Source: Pseudoselenomonas ruminantium (lineage in GTDB: Bacteria > Bacillota > Negativicutes > Selenomonadales > Selenomonadaceae). Taken from it: DNA of 64,000 bases. A model generated the notes under the pieces. That model worked only from the letters and a program-made list of their open reading frames with translations. It made no database searches and had not been told where the DNA came from. The number at the start of each line of letters is the position of its first letter. Within the stretch, counting starts at the first letter, position 1. Below, in pieces: positions 16,531 to 26,762 of the stretch. Both the position numbers and the translations under genes were made by a program. The stretch covers positions 50,055 through 114,054 of the forward strand of contig NZ_FRBC01000005.1 of NCBI RefSeq assembly GCF_900142515.1, in the 5' to 3' direction.

Positions 16531-16711
16531 AAAGAGGGGCTGTGAAAAGTCCTGAAGCTGCCCCCTTCAGGGGGAAGTGCCCGTAAGGGCAAAGGGGGTA
16601 ACTTTTTATCCGATTCGTATAAGCGAACAAGCTAAAGAGTAACCCCTTCCGGCTCTGACGAGCCACCTTCCCCCTGAAGGGGACGGCGGAAGGACGATTC
16701 ACAGCCTCTTT
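16531..16711. repeat. 181-bp inverted structure holding two repeat copies in opposite orientation
   Basis: Outer arms 16531-16546 and 16698-16711 are complementary apart from two extra G. Inside lie repeat copy 3 (16557-16602, plus) and copy 4 (16639-16684, inverted), which also pair with each other. A third, direct copy follows at 16734-16779 (GCTGCCCCC...GGGGGTAG). The whole region has no coding potential. Confidence 0.75.
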
Positions 16712-16733
16712 GTATTACAAGGCCCTTGAGAAA

Positions 16734-16779
16734 GCTGCCCCCTTTAGGGAGATGTCCGCAAAGCGGACAGAGGGGGTAG
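16734..16779 (+). repeat. Dispersed palindromic repeat, copy 5
   Basis: GCTGCCCCCTTTAGGGAG, then TGTCCGC-AAA-GCGGACA, then GAGGGGGTAG, ending 34 bp upstream of the next gene. Confidence 0.75.
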
Positions 16780-16813
16780 TGTGTTGGTTATTTTAGAATT
16801 GGAGGTTAGATAA

Positions 16814-17611
16814 ATGAAATTCGGCAAGAAATCCAAACTGATGATTATTCCGGCAATGCTGGCATCTTTCGGTGCCATGACCTTTGCTCCGGCGCCGGCT
16901 GAGGCCTGGACGGACCAGACCCATATGGCTATTGAGCGTGCCGCTGGTCTGATGAGCTATCAGAATGCGCCGTCTCCGGACGTTTCCAAGACGGTGTCCA
17001 ACATCAACAAGCTCAGAAAGACGGATGGCCAGGGGCATTTCTTTGATGCTTCCAAACCGCCTACGCGCAAAGATGTGGAAGCACAGCTGGAAATGATCGG
17101 CCAGGGCCGTGATGACAGCCCGGACGGCTGGATCCTCGGTGCCATCATCAACGCTACCCGCAAGTCCAAGGCTTGGACGGAACTGGGCAAGTTCGATGAT
17201 TACAACTATGCGATCCTCGGCCATTATTGCGGTGACCTGTCCATGCCGCTGCATATGTCCGTCTATGATGATTTCAACAAGAAACATCATCTGAACATTG
17301 ACCAGACGCTCAATCACAGTGAAGTGAAATGGGATGTGGATGGTGTGCCCCTGATCACGAAGGAAATGACGGTGGATGACAGCCTCCGCTTCAACAGCGA
17401 GGATGAAATCATTGACCACATGCTGATGATTGCTAACGAGTCCTTCGAACTGGCTCAGAAGCTTCGTGCAGAAGACCGTGAACTCACCCATGAGGAAGCT
17501 ATCCAGCGTGTAAACCGCAGCGCCTCCTTCTTCCGCGCCCTCATGCGCTACTGCGGCAAGACTCCGATCAACAATGACGACAATGTAAAATACGTCAACG
17601 GCGCGAACTAA
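16814..17611 (+). CDS. Exported zinc-dependent phospholipase C / S1-P1 nuclease-like enzyme
   Basis: A 265-residue protein whose signal peptide should be cut after AEA (residue 31), making Trp32 the first residue. In Bacillus phospholipase C and P1 nuclease the N-terminal Trp itself binds zinc. The family motif HxxxDxxxPxH is present as HYCGDLSMPLH, and further candidate ligands are TDQTH near the mature N-terminus and DHMLMIANE later. Whether it cuts phospholipids or nucleic acids cannot be told from the sequence. The neighbouring nuclease, phosphatase and nucleotidase favour a nuclease or phosphate-scavenging role. Confidence 0.8.
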   Translation: MKFGKKSKLMIIPAMLASFGAMTFAPAPAEAWTDQTHMAIERAAGLMSYQNAPSPDVSKTVSNINKLRKTDGQGHFFDASKPPTRKDVEAQLEMIGQGRDDSPDGWILGAIINATRKSKAWTELGKFDDYNYAILGHYCGDLSMPLHMSVYDDFNKKHHLNIDQTLNHSEVKWDVDGVPLITKEMTVDDSLRFNSEDEIIDHMLMIANESFELAQKLRAEDRELTHEEAIQRVNRSASFFRALMRYCGKTPINNDDNVKYVNGAN

Positions 17612-17745
17612 ACTTTGTGCGAAACAGTGTTTCGCATCCTAAAGGACTAGCGTTGCGTCGCTACGCCCTTACACGAAATCTAAGCGATTCCGCGCCTAAC
17701 GGCTTGACTCGCAAAGATTTCATAGTAAAACAAGCGCAACACAAG

Positions 17746-17782
17746 AACCCGCCTTGTCAAAAGGCGGGTTTGTTGGTATAAT
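17746..17782 (+). promoter_or_regulatory. Terminator of the S1/PLC gene overlapped by promoter for a small antisense RNA
   Basis: A 10-bp perfect stem (17746-17755 with 17761-17770) ends the upstream gene. Embedded in it is TTGTCA (17754-17759), with TATAAT (17777-17782, preceded by TGG) 17 bp on. This plus-strand promoter points across the small peptide gene encoded on the minus strand. Confidence 0.65.
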
Positions 17783-17789
17783 GGACATA

Positions 17790-17898
17790 AAGAAAGCCAC
17801 CGATAGACGGCTTGTTCCCTCGCTCGATGGTTAATTACTAAATTTAAACAAAAGATTTAACCGCTGAGTTTGGTCACTTGGGCGGTTATTTCTTTTTC
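17790..17898 (+). ncRNA. Candidate antisense RNA (antitoxin) to the 21-residue peptide
   Basis: It would start near 17789 from the promoter above and end at the hairpin AACCGC (17859-17864) / GCGGTT (17882-17887) followed by ATTTCTTTTT. Its CCTCGCT at 17818-17824 is complementary to AGCGAGG, the ribosome-binding site of the peptide mRNA. Existence and ends are inferred. Confidence 0.45.
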
Positions 17899-17951
17899 AT
17901 CGTCATTATAATGAGCCAAATCAGCAGAAGCTGCAAAGTGGTGTCATTCAT
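17886..17951 (-). CDS. 21-residue hydrophobic peptide, candidate type I toxin
   Basis: Reads MNDTTLQLLLIWLIIMTMKKK: a single membrane-length hydrophobic stretch ending in three Lys, the usual form of a type I toxin. The ribosome site GCGAGG lies 7 nt before ATG. A minus-strand promoter, TTGACC (18075-18080) and TATAAT (18052-18057) 17 bp apart, faces it. The stop is inside the shared AACCGC/GCGGTT hairpin that can end both this mRNA and the opposing RNA. The coding claim rests on this layout, since 21 codons alone prove nothing. Confidence 0.55.
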   Translation of the reverse strand: MNDTTLQLLLIWLIIMTMKKK

Positions 17952-18034
17952 AACTATGACCTCGCTTTCTCTATAAGGGATCGACCCTTTCTGCGAGGGG
18001 AAACAAGCCGCCTACCGTTATGGTGGCTGGCGCG

Positions 18035-18080
18035 AAAAATACGCCTCATTCATTATAAGAGAATGAGGCGTATCGGTCAA
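18035..18080 (-). promoter_or_regulatory. Terminator of the nucleotidase gene overlapping the promoter of the small peptide
   Basis: A 13-bp perfect stem (18039-18051 with 18061-18073) followed on the minus strand by TTTTT ends the nucleotidase gene. The loop holds TATAAT, and TTGACC stands 17 bp before it, giving a minus-strand promoter that restarts transcription toward the peptide. Confidence 0.65.
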
Positions 18081-18110
18081 GGTGTACTCGGGATTCGAGT
18101 ATGCCTTATT

Positions 18111-19790
18111 TTATTGTTTTTTCACGTTGATGGCTTTCCAGTTGTTATCGACGGTCGGGGTGATCGTGCCTTTTTTCTTGATGTAGTCGATGATAAGGCT
18201 GCGGACCTGGCCGTCGTCGCCGAGTTTTTTGATGGAGTCGTAGACGACTTTGGGCGGGTTGTTTTCGTTAAAGCCCATGGCTTCCATGTAGCCGCTGCCG
18301 CCGTTGAAGCGGTAGTCGTTCATGGCGAGGGTGAATTTGTCCGTATCCTGTACGGGCTTGCCCTGGTATTCGAGTTTCGTGATGCGGCTGCCTACGGGTT
18401 TGCTCATATCAATGACGTAGTCCGCACCCTGCAGCATGTCGTAGTTGTAGTCCGGGCTGGTACCATAGTAGGAAGCGGCTTTTTCCATGTACTGGCGCAG
18501 CTGCTTGCCGGTGATTTCGATGCCGTAGAGATAGTTCTCGTAAATGTAGAGGCCCGAGAGCTGCTGAAGGGTGATGGGGCCTTTTTCGATGTTCTGGCTG
18601 GTGTTGAAGGAGGCGGCGGCGGAAAGCTGCGTACCGGCTACATCCCGCTGGATGGTATTGATGAGATCCACGATGGCGGAGTCCTGATGATTGGATTCTG
18701 CACCGATGAAATCACCATCTGCCTGGCCGGCGACCTGCTGCAGATAAGCGAGGGTCTTGTCGTGCCAGGGCTTGGCCTGCTTCACGATGACGGGGTCATC
18801 GGCTACGCCTTTGACGGACAGGGCTTCGGTGGTCACTTTTTCCACCTGCCATTGGCCGTTTTTCTTGTGCAGGGTGAGCTTGCTCTGGCCCAGGAATTTG
18901 CCGTCTTTGCCGGATTCAATGACAGGGACGCCATTGATTACGGCATCTTTGTAGTCCGTGCCCTTGATGCCTGCTTTGTTGTCGATGACCACATGGTTGT
19001 GGGCGCAGATGAGGAGGTCAATGCCCGGGCAGTTCTTGGCGATGTTTACGACCTGATTCTCGTCGCTGTCCCGGTCAGCCCGTTCTACGCCGCTGTGCGT
19101 GGCCACGATGACGAGGTCAGCGCCCTTGGCTTTGACTTCTTTGATGCACTGCTGGATTACGGGAATCTGGTCGTCAAAGCGCACGCCGGCATAATGAGCG
19201 GGAGCTTCGAAATTGGGAATGGCGGGGGTAACGGTGCCGATAATGGCAACTTTGAGATTCTCGCCGTCAATCTTGAGGTTCTTGATGAGGTAGGGTTTCA
19301 CGCCTTTCCAAGTCTTGCCGGTTTTCGTATCGATGGTGTTGGCGGACAGCATGATGTCCTTGCGGTCGCCAATGGCCTTCTGCAGATAGTCGAGACCGAA
19401 GTTGAATTCGTGGTTGCCGCAGAGGATGGCATCATAGCCGATGGTCTTGAAGGCGGCAAACATGGGATGCTGGCCCGCTTTCCATTCCTTGTTGTTCTTG
19501 ACCATATAGGTGTCGAGCGGCGTACCCTGGATGATGTCGCCAGCGTCGATGATCAGCATGGCATCATCTTTCGTTTGCTGCTGGCGGGCTTCCTGGATCA
19601 GGGTGCTGATCTTGGCCAGGCCTACGTCCGCAGGTTTGGCCCGGAAGTAATCCCAGCCGATGACGCTGCCGTGGACATCAGAGGTGGAGAATACCGTCAG
19701 ATCCCCGGCAAAGGCCGTGCCGCTGACAATGGCGGCGGTGAGAGCCGTCAGGGCGGCTTGTCTAAAGGTGCGTTTCAGGGTAATTTTCAC
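18111..19790 (-). CDS. Periplasmic 5'-nucleotidase / 2',3'-cyclic nucleotide phosphodiesterase (UshA/CpdB family)
   Basis: Hydrolyses nucleotides or cyclic nucleotides to nucleosides and phosphate in the periplasm. The 559 residues consist of a signal peptide (to TAFAGD), a metallophosphatase domain with TSDVHG, DAGDIIQGT, GNHEFNFG, THSGVE and AHNHV metal-binding motifs, and a C-terminal 5-nucleotidase domain (from about residue 345, ending near AMNDYRFNGGSGYM). The SDVHG...WDYF start is closer to CpdB than to UshA. It is transcribed alone toward the S1/PLC gene. Confidence 0.9.
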   Translation of the reverse strand: MKITLKRTFRQAALTALTAAIVSGTAFAGDLTVFSTSDVHGSVIGWDYFRAKPADVGLAKISTLIQEARQQQTKDDAMLIIDAGDIIQGTPLDTYMVKNNKEWKAGQHPMFAAFKTIGYDAILCGNHEFNFGLDYLQKAIGDRKDIMLSANTIDTKTGKTWKGVKPYLIKNLKIDGENLKVAIIGTVTPAIPNFEAPAHYAGVRFDDQIPVIQQCIKEVKAKGADLVIVATHSGVERADRDSDENQVVNIAKNCPGIDLLICAHNHVVIDNKAGIKGTDYKDAVINGVPVIESGKDGKFLGQSKLTLHKKNGQWQVEKVTTEALSVKGVADDPVIVKQAKPWHDKTLAYLQQVAGQADGDFIGAESNHQDSAIVDLINTIQRDVAGTQLSAAASFNTSQNIEKGPITLQQLSGLYIYENYLYGIEITGKQLRQYMEKAASYYGTSPDYNYDMLQGADYVIDMSKPVGSRITKLEYQGKPVQDTDKFTLAMNDYRFNGGSGYMEAMGFNENNPPKVVYDSIKKLGDDGQVRSLIIDYIKKKGTITPTVDNNWKAINVKKQ

Positions 19791-19896
19791 AAAGCATCCT
19801 TCTTTCTACTATGACTATAAATATGTTAGGATATCATGATTATTGTAACTTGTTTTTTATCGTTTTAAAAGGACATCTGACCTGATAAGGCTGAAA

Positions 19897-19939
19897 GCTG
19901 CCCCCTTTCAGGGGCAGAGGACAAGGCAACAGGGGAGAC
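19897..19939 (+). repeat. Dispersed palindromic repeat, copy 6 (degenerate)
   Basis: GCTGCCCCCTTTCAGGGGC, a weak middle hairpin, then CAGGGGAGAC. It lies between the nucleotidase and perR. Confidence 0.6.
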
Positions 19940-19983
19940 TTTGGTTTGAATCCGGATTGACAGAGGGACTGAAAATCATTAAA

Positions 19984-20022
19984 ATAAATGCTAATAAATA
20001 ATGGTTATTTGTTAGCATTTAT
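19984..20022. promoter_or_regulatory. Palindromic operator upstream of perR
   Basis: 18-bp arms (19984-20001 with 20005-20022) matching at 17 of 18 positions around TGG. Its AT-rich core (AAATAATGGTTATTT) is the form of a Fur/PerR box, and it ends 18 bp before the perR ATG. Autoregulation is the likely role. Confidence 0.7.
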
Positions 20023-20039
20023 GAAAGAAGGTAAGTTTT

Positions 20040-20498
20040 ATGCGGCCTCCATTGAAACCAAAGGAAGTGACGGCGCTGCTGCGGGAGCGTGGTTTCAAGG
20101 TCACGCCACAGCGGCTGGCAGTTTACAGCGCTTTGGCACATATGGATGAACATCCCAGTGCGGAGACCCTCTATAACCAGCTGCTGGAAGATTATCCCAC
20201 CATGAGTCTGGCTACGGTGTATAAGTCTGTGAAGATTTTTTGCGAGGTGGGACTGGCTCAGGAATTGAATGTGGGGGAGGATTCCTTCCGTTATGATGCC
20301 AGAGTCCAGCCACATCCTCATATCCACTGCCTGCAGTGCGGGCGGGTCGATGATGTGAAGACCCTGCCCACGGACAGTTTCAGTCAGCAGGTCATGGAGG
20401 AGACCGGCTATCAGCTTACGGGACAGCAGTATTATTTCTATGGCCTTTGCCCTGCCTGCCAGCAGGCCGCGGCAGAGGCGAAGGATGGCATAGCATAG
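20040..20498 (+). CDS. perR: PerR-type peroxide-sensing repressor (Fur family)
   Basis: The 152-residue regulator has a winged helix (VTPQRLAVYSAL, recognition helix SLATVYKSVKIF). The structural zinc site is Cys97, Cys100, Cys137 and Cys140. The regulatory metal residues His38, Asp86, His92, His94 and Asp105 match B. subtilis PerR (37, 85, 91, 93, 104) with a constant offset of one. The Asp at 86, rather than the Glu of iron-sensing Fur proteins, argues for peroxide sensing. A strong palindrome sits just upstream. It is not in an operon with its neighbours. Confidence 0.85.
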   Translation: MRPPLKPKEVTALLRERGFKVTPQRLAVYSALAHMDEHPSAETLYNQLLEDYPTMSLATVYKSVKIFCEVGLAQELNVGEDSFRYDARVQPHPHIHCLQCGRVDDVKTLPTDSFSQQVMEETGYQLTGQQYYFYGLCPACQQAAAEAKDGIA

Positions 20499-20504
20499 CT
20501 TAGT

Positions 20505-22420
20505 TCAGCGCTGCTGCCGTTCGGCTCCCGGGCCGTCGCTGGCGACCGCTACTTTGCTTTCGGCAAAGGTGCGCATATGGTTCAGCATATAGAGCGAGGC
20601 ATCGGCGATATCCATGCCCATGCCGGCAATCAGGCCGCCGGGCAGAGTGCAGTCTGCTCGCAGCAGCAGGGGTTGCACATGGAGGATGTAGGGGCGTACA
20701 GCCGGGCACAGGAGCTCTGTATATCGGGCGATGATTTCACTGGCTTCATCATCCAGAATGATGAAGGCGCTGTTGTGGGCCGCGGCGATGATGGCACCGA
20801 TCATGGCGCCGATAAAGGGCTGAGCCACTTCGGGCGCATGGGTGAGGAACTCATCGGCAGGATATTTCAGGCTGCCGTCCGCATGGAGCAGTTCGGTGCG
20901 CAGCAGTTCGCTGGCCGTGCCGAAGGGGGCATGTTCGTCGATTTCGGTCATGGCCAGCCCCAGAAGTGGATAGGACAGGGACAGGAACTCGCCCTGTTCC
21001 CGCCCAAAGTCGAAAGCGGCGGTCAGGGGGAGTCCTTCGCGGACATGTGCCATGGTCACATCCGCTTTGGCGCTTTGGGAACTGGCGGCAATCAGCTGCA
21101 TCTGCAAGGGATTCGTGACCTTGCCGGTAAAGCAGAGGAGTGCCCGGTCCAAATCGGCGGCGGGCAATTCATCGCCGGTGATGCCGGCGATTTCCACGGC
21201 AATCTGCTCCAGTGCGCCCAGGCTGTTCAGGGGTTTGACCAGATGGTCGATGCGTTCCCGGCAGGCGTTCATGGCTGGCAGGTCAAGGTCCTGCATGGTG
21301 GACAGGTAGAAATCGAAGGTCTTGTTGGTGACTTTGGGCGCCAGATTGGGCATATATGCCTGCTGGAACGGAGTCTCCACGGGATCGTGGGGCAGGTGGC
21401 TGATGACATCCCACAGATCCAGAACGGTGGTGAGCTCTTTGACCAGGATGGAACTGCCACAGGCTTCCCCCAGGCTCAGGTCCAGATGCAGGAAGGGGGC
21501 AAGGCCCAGCTTTTCCAGGGCAAAGGCCTGGGATGGCTCCCCGCTTTTTTGGGAGGGCAGCAGGTAATCCACACAGTCCGGTGCGAGGCTACAGGCCAAC
21601 AGGGCCGCTGCTGCGCAGTTGGCACCGTCGAGGATGATGGCCTTGTGTGCGGCGGCAAAGCCTAACATCAGGCCCGCTATAGCCCCGAATTCAAAACCGC
21701 CAACTTTGGCGAGTACATCCAAACCGTCATGTTTGTCCGGCTGATTGATGGTCAGTGCCTGGGCTACAATGGCGGTTTTTTTGGCTAAGCGCTCGTTGGA
21801 GATATTGGTGCCGCGGCCGGTGACGTCAGCTGCGCTCCTGTCGCAGAGGGCTGCCACGATAGCGGCGCTGATGGTGGTGTTGGCAATGCCCATCTCGCCC
21901 GGCAAGAGGCAGTCAAAGCCTTCGGCAATCAATTTGTTGGCCAGCCGGATGCCGTTTTCCAGAGCGGTTACCGCCTGCTCGCGGCTCATGGCGGGGCCTT
22001 GGGCGATGCTGGCGGTGCCGTTGCCGACCCGGCAGTCGATCAGGCCGGGGATATCGCTCGTGTCGCCCCGGATGCCAAAGTCCGCCACGAAGACTTCGCT
22101 GTCCGCAAAGTCGGCCAGTGCGTTAGCGGCGGCTCCCTGGCCAATCAGGTAGCTCTGGGTCATCTGCAGGGTGGTTTCTTCCGGATAGGCACTGACGCCT
22201 TCTGCGGCTACGCCATGACTGGCGCAGCAGATGACGGTACATTTGTCCGGGTGGGCCGGGTGCAGGTCCGCGGCGATGGCGATATAGCGCAAGAGGAGGT
22301 CCTGGAAACGTCCTAAGGAATCCTCGTCCCCTTCCAGCACGCTGGCCAGCTGTTTGGCGGCCTGACGGGCTGGTTCCTGTCCGGCCGGGGTGATGGCGGC
22401 TATGGTCTCTTCCAATAATT

Positions 22421-22424
<4 letters not shown>
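20505..22424 (-). CDS. Fused tandem CobT-type phosphoribosyltransferase (ArsA-ArsB-like)
   Basis: Activates the lower-ligand base of cobamides. The 639-residue protein is twice the usual CobT length. Residues 1-345 form a full CobT domain with GEMGIANTTISAAIVAAL, VTGRGTNISNE and a SGEP segment that holds the expected catalytic Glu, then LDLSLGEACGS. From about 370 a second CobT begins again with RIDHLVKPLNSLGALEQIA and continues to GAMIGAIIAAAHNSAFIILD, but where SxEP is expected it has LHVQPLLLRAD, so the second site looks inactive. The pair recalls Sporomusa ArsA and ArsB, which together activate phenol and p-cresol. It overlaps tex by 4 nt. Confidence 0.82.
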
Positions 22425-24613
<2,189 letters not shown>

Positions 24614-24817
24614 GGTCTGCACCAACTTTCTTATCGTTTGTCACCGTTAAATTATACGCCAACAGGCTTGTTTTGCCAATGGCAGGGGCGATTTTTCTGC
24701 TATACAAGGCGGATGCTTTGTGTTATTATTATAGTAGGATTATTTCGTGATGTCTCTTGATTGTGAGCGCTGTTTTGTGTGGAGACGGAACTAGCTGACT
24801 GTTAGGAGGCGGGATTT

Positions 24818-26194
24818 ATGCGCAGGGCTGTAAAGAAACTTCCCCCGCAGCTGCAGGGGGTTATGAATCAGATTGAAGTCATGGAAGCCCGTTTGGAAGC
24901 CAATAAAAGGTGTATGCGGGCTGTGTTTTCGGCAGCGAAGGTGGGCATATGCCTGCTGTCTGCAGATGGAAGCGTGCTGGCGCTCAATGATATGGGCCGG
25001 AAGATCATGCAGGCGGAGGACACCAATGTGTTGGGCCGCCAATTTGGTGACGCTTTTTGCTGTGAGAACAGCCTGGAAAAAGGCTGCGGTTATGGCGGCA
25101 ATTGCCGTCATTGTCCCGTGCGGCGCAATATCGAAGCGGCCATCGCTGATGATGATTTTTCCGGTGAGTTCACGGTGAAGATGAAGAATGCCCGCAGCGG
25201 AGAATGCATGTGGCTGGAGCTAGGGGTGTCTCAGGAAGGCTCGGGCGAAGAGAAACAGCTGATTGTCACCATCGTGGACGAGTCTGCCCGCAAGCGTTAT
25301 GAAGAAGAATTGGAAAAGGCCAAGGTGGCTGCTGAACGGGCTGACCGTACCAAGACGCAGTTCCTTTCCACCATGAGCCATGAGATCCGTACGCCGTTGC
25401 ATGGCATCATCGGCATGTTGGAGATGGTCGGACAGGAGCCGCTCAGCGAGCAGCAGCAGGAGTGCCTGCAGAATGCCCGGCGCAGTGCTGATGACCTGCT
25501 GCAGCTGCTCAATGACATCCTGGATTTTGCCAAGCTGGAGAATGGCCGGCTGAATGTGGAGTGCATTGATTTTGATCTGCATGCGGCTTTGGCGCGGGTG
25601 GCGGGCATCTACCGCCAGCTGATCACCAGCAAGGGGCTCCGGTTCGTGGTGCCGGATTACAGCCATCTGCCGCGCTACGTGAAGGGCGATCCCCTGCGTC
25701 TGCGGCAGGTGCTCCATAATCTGCTGGCCAATGCGCTGAAGTTCACGGCGCAGGGCAAGGTCACGCTGGCGGCGTATCAGAGTACCCGTCATGGCAGGCC
25801 CAGCCTGGAATTCAGCGTGGAGGATACGGGGATTGGCGTGGACCGCCGGATGCAGGAAAGGATCTTCCGTCCCTTCATCCAGGGCGATAGCAGCACGACC
25901 CGTCTCTTTGGCGGCACGGGGCTGGGGCTCATGATATCCCGGGAACTGGTCGACCTCATGGGGGGGACGGTGAGCCTGGATTCGGAAGTGGGCCGGGGGA
26001 CCTGTGTATCCTTCTGGATGCCTTTGGTGGAGGCGGGTTCTGCGCTGGAGGAACGGCGTATTCTTCTGCGTCCGCGGAAAAAGCAGGGCGGGAAAGATCT
26101 GGTGCGGGATCCCCAGGTGGAGAACCTGCTTAGTTATTGTATGCAAAAGATGGTTGGAGACGCGGTGCTGCCTCCTAAGGGGGAAACGACTTGA
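24818..26194 (+). CDS. Cytosolic PAS-domain histidine kinase with a Cys cluster
   Basis: A 458-residue soluble kinase with no membrane segment. An N-terminal coiled coil is followed by a PAS domain (about 35-155) containing Cys81, Cys82, Cys90, Cys96 and Cys99 in the pattern CCENSLEKGC and CRHCPVR, a spacing seen in redox- or metal-responsive PAS sensors. Then come HisKA (STMSHEIRTPLHGIIGML, phospho-His) and HATPase_c with N, G1 and G2 boxes (NLLANALKF, EDTGIGV, GGTGLGLMI). The receiver gene overlaps its stop, so they form one unit. A disulphide or Fe-S sensing role is inferred. Confidence 0.9.
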   Translation: MRRAVKKLPPQLQGVMNQIEVMEARLEANKRCMRAVFSAAKVGICLLSADGSVLALNDMGRKIMQAEDTNVLGRQFGDAFCCENSLEKGCGYGGNCRHCPVRRNIEAAIADDDFSGEFTVKMKNARSGECMWLELGVSQEGSGEEKQLIVTIVDESARKRYEEELEKAKVAAERADRTKTQFLSTMSHEIRTPLHGIIGMLEMVGQEPLSEQQQECLQNARRSADDLLQLLNDILDFAKLENGRLNVECIDFDLHAALARVAGIYRQLITSKGLRFVVPDYSHLPRYVKGDPLRLRQVLHNLLANALKFTAQGKVTLAAYQSTRHGRPSLEFSVEDTGIGVDRRMQERIFRPFIQGDSSTTRLFGGTGLGLMISRELVDLMGGTVSLDSEVGRGTCVSFWMPLVEAGSALEERRILLRPRKKQGGKDLVRDPQVENLLSYCMQKMVGDAVLPPKGETT

Positions 26195-26586
26195 AGATTT
26201 TGATTGCGGAAGATGACAAGCTGAGCCGCACCTTTTTGTTGAATTTTCTGCGCGCATATGGCGATTGTGATACGGCAGACAATGGAATGGAGACGCTGGA
26301 CAAGTACATGGAGGCGTTCAAGCGCGGTGAGCCTTACGATATGATGTGCCTGGATATCATGATGCCCAAGGTGGACGGGCTGATGGTCCTGAAGCTGATC
26401 CGGGAGCTGGAGGCGCGTCATCATGTGGAGGCGCAGAAGCAGGCGAAGATCATCATGATGACGGCCATCGCGGATATGGAATATGTGGATCAGGCCTTTG
26501 AGCTGGGCTGTGATGCCTATGCGTCGAAACCAATCGAGATGCAGCAGGTGCAGGAAGTCATGCTCGATCTGGGGCTGATCAACTGA
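26191..26586 (+). CDS. Single-domain response regulator (CheY-like)
   Basis: A 131-residue receiver without an output domain. The acidic pocket (AEDDK), the phospho-Asp in CLDIMMPKVDG, the Thr/Ser in MMTAIAD and the Lys in ASKPIE are all present. The start is TTG, overlapping the kinase stop, with AAGGGGGA upstream. As it cannot bind DNA itself, it must act by protein contact. The chemoreceptor gene 176 bp downstream makes a link with motility plausible but unproven. Confidence 0.9.
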   Translation: MKILIAEDDKLSRTFLLNFLRAYGDCDTADNGMETLDKYMEAFKRGEPYDMMCLDIMMPKVDGLMVLKLIRELEARHHVEAQKQAKIIMMTAIADMEYVDQAFELGCDAYASKPIEMQQVQEVMLDLGLIN

Positions 26587-26762
26587 ATATCGCTCGTGCC
26601 GGCGCCGGATGGATACAGGTGCCGGCACGGTTGTCTGCGCGCTGTACGGCGTGGGGAATATTTTTGCTGGCAGCAGGATTTTATGGGCAAAGGTAGAACT
26701 ATTCATTTAAAACGCAATATTCACATAAAATACGGCGAAATTTATTCTAGGGAGGGAAATCT

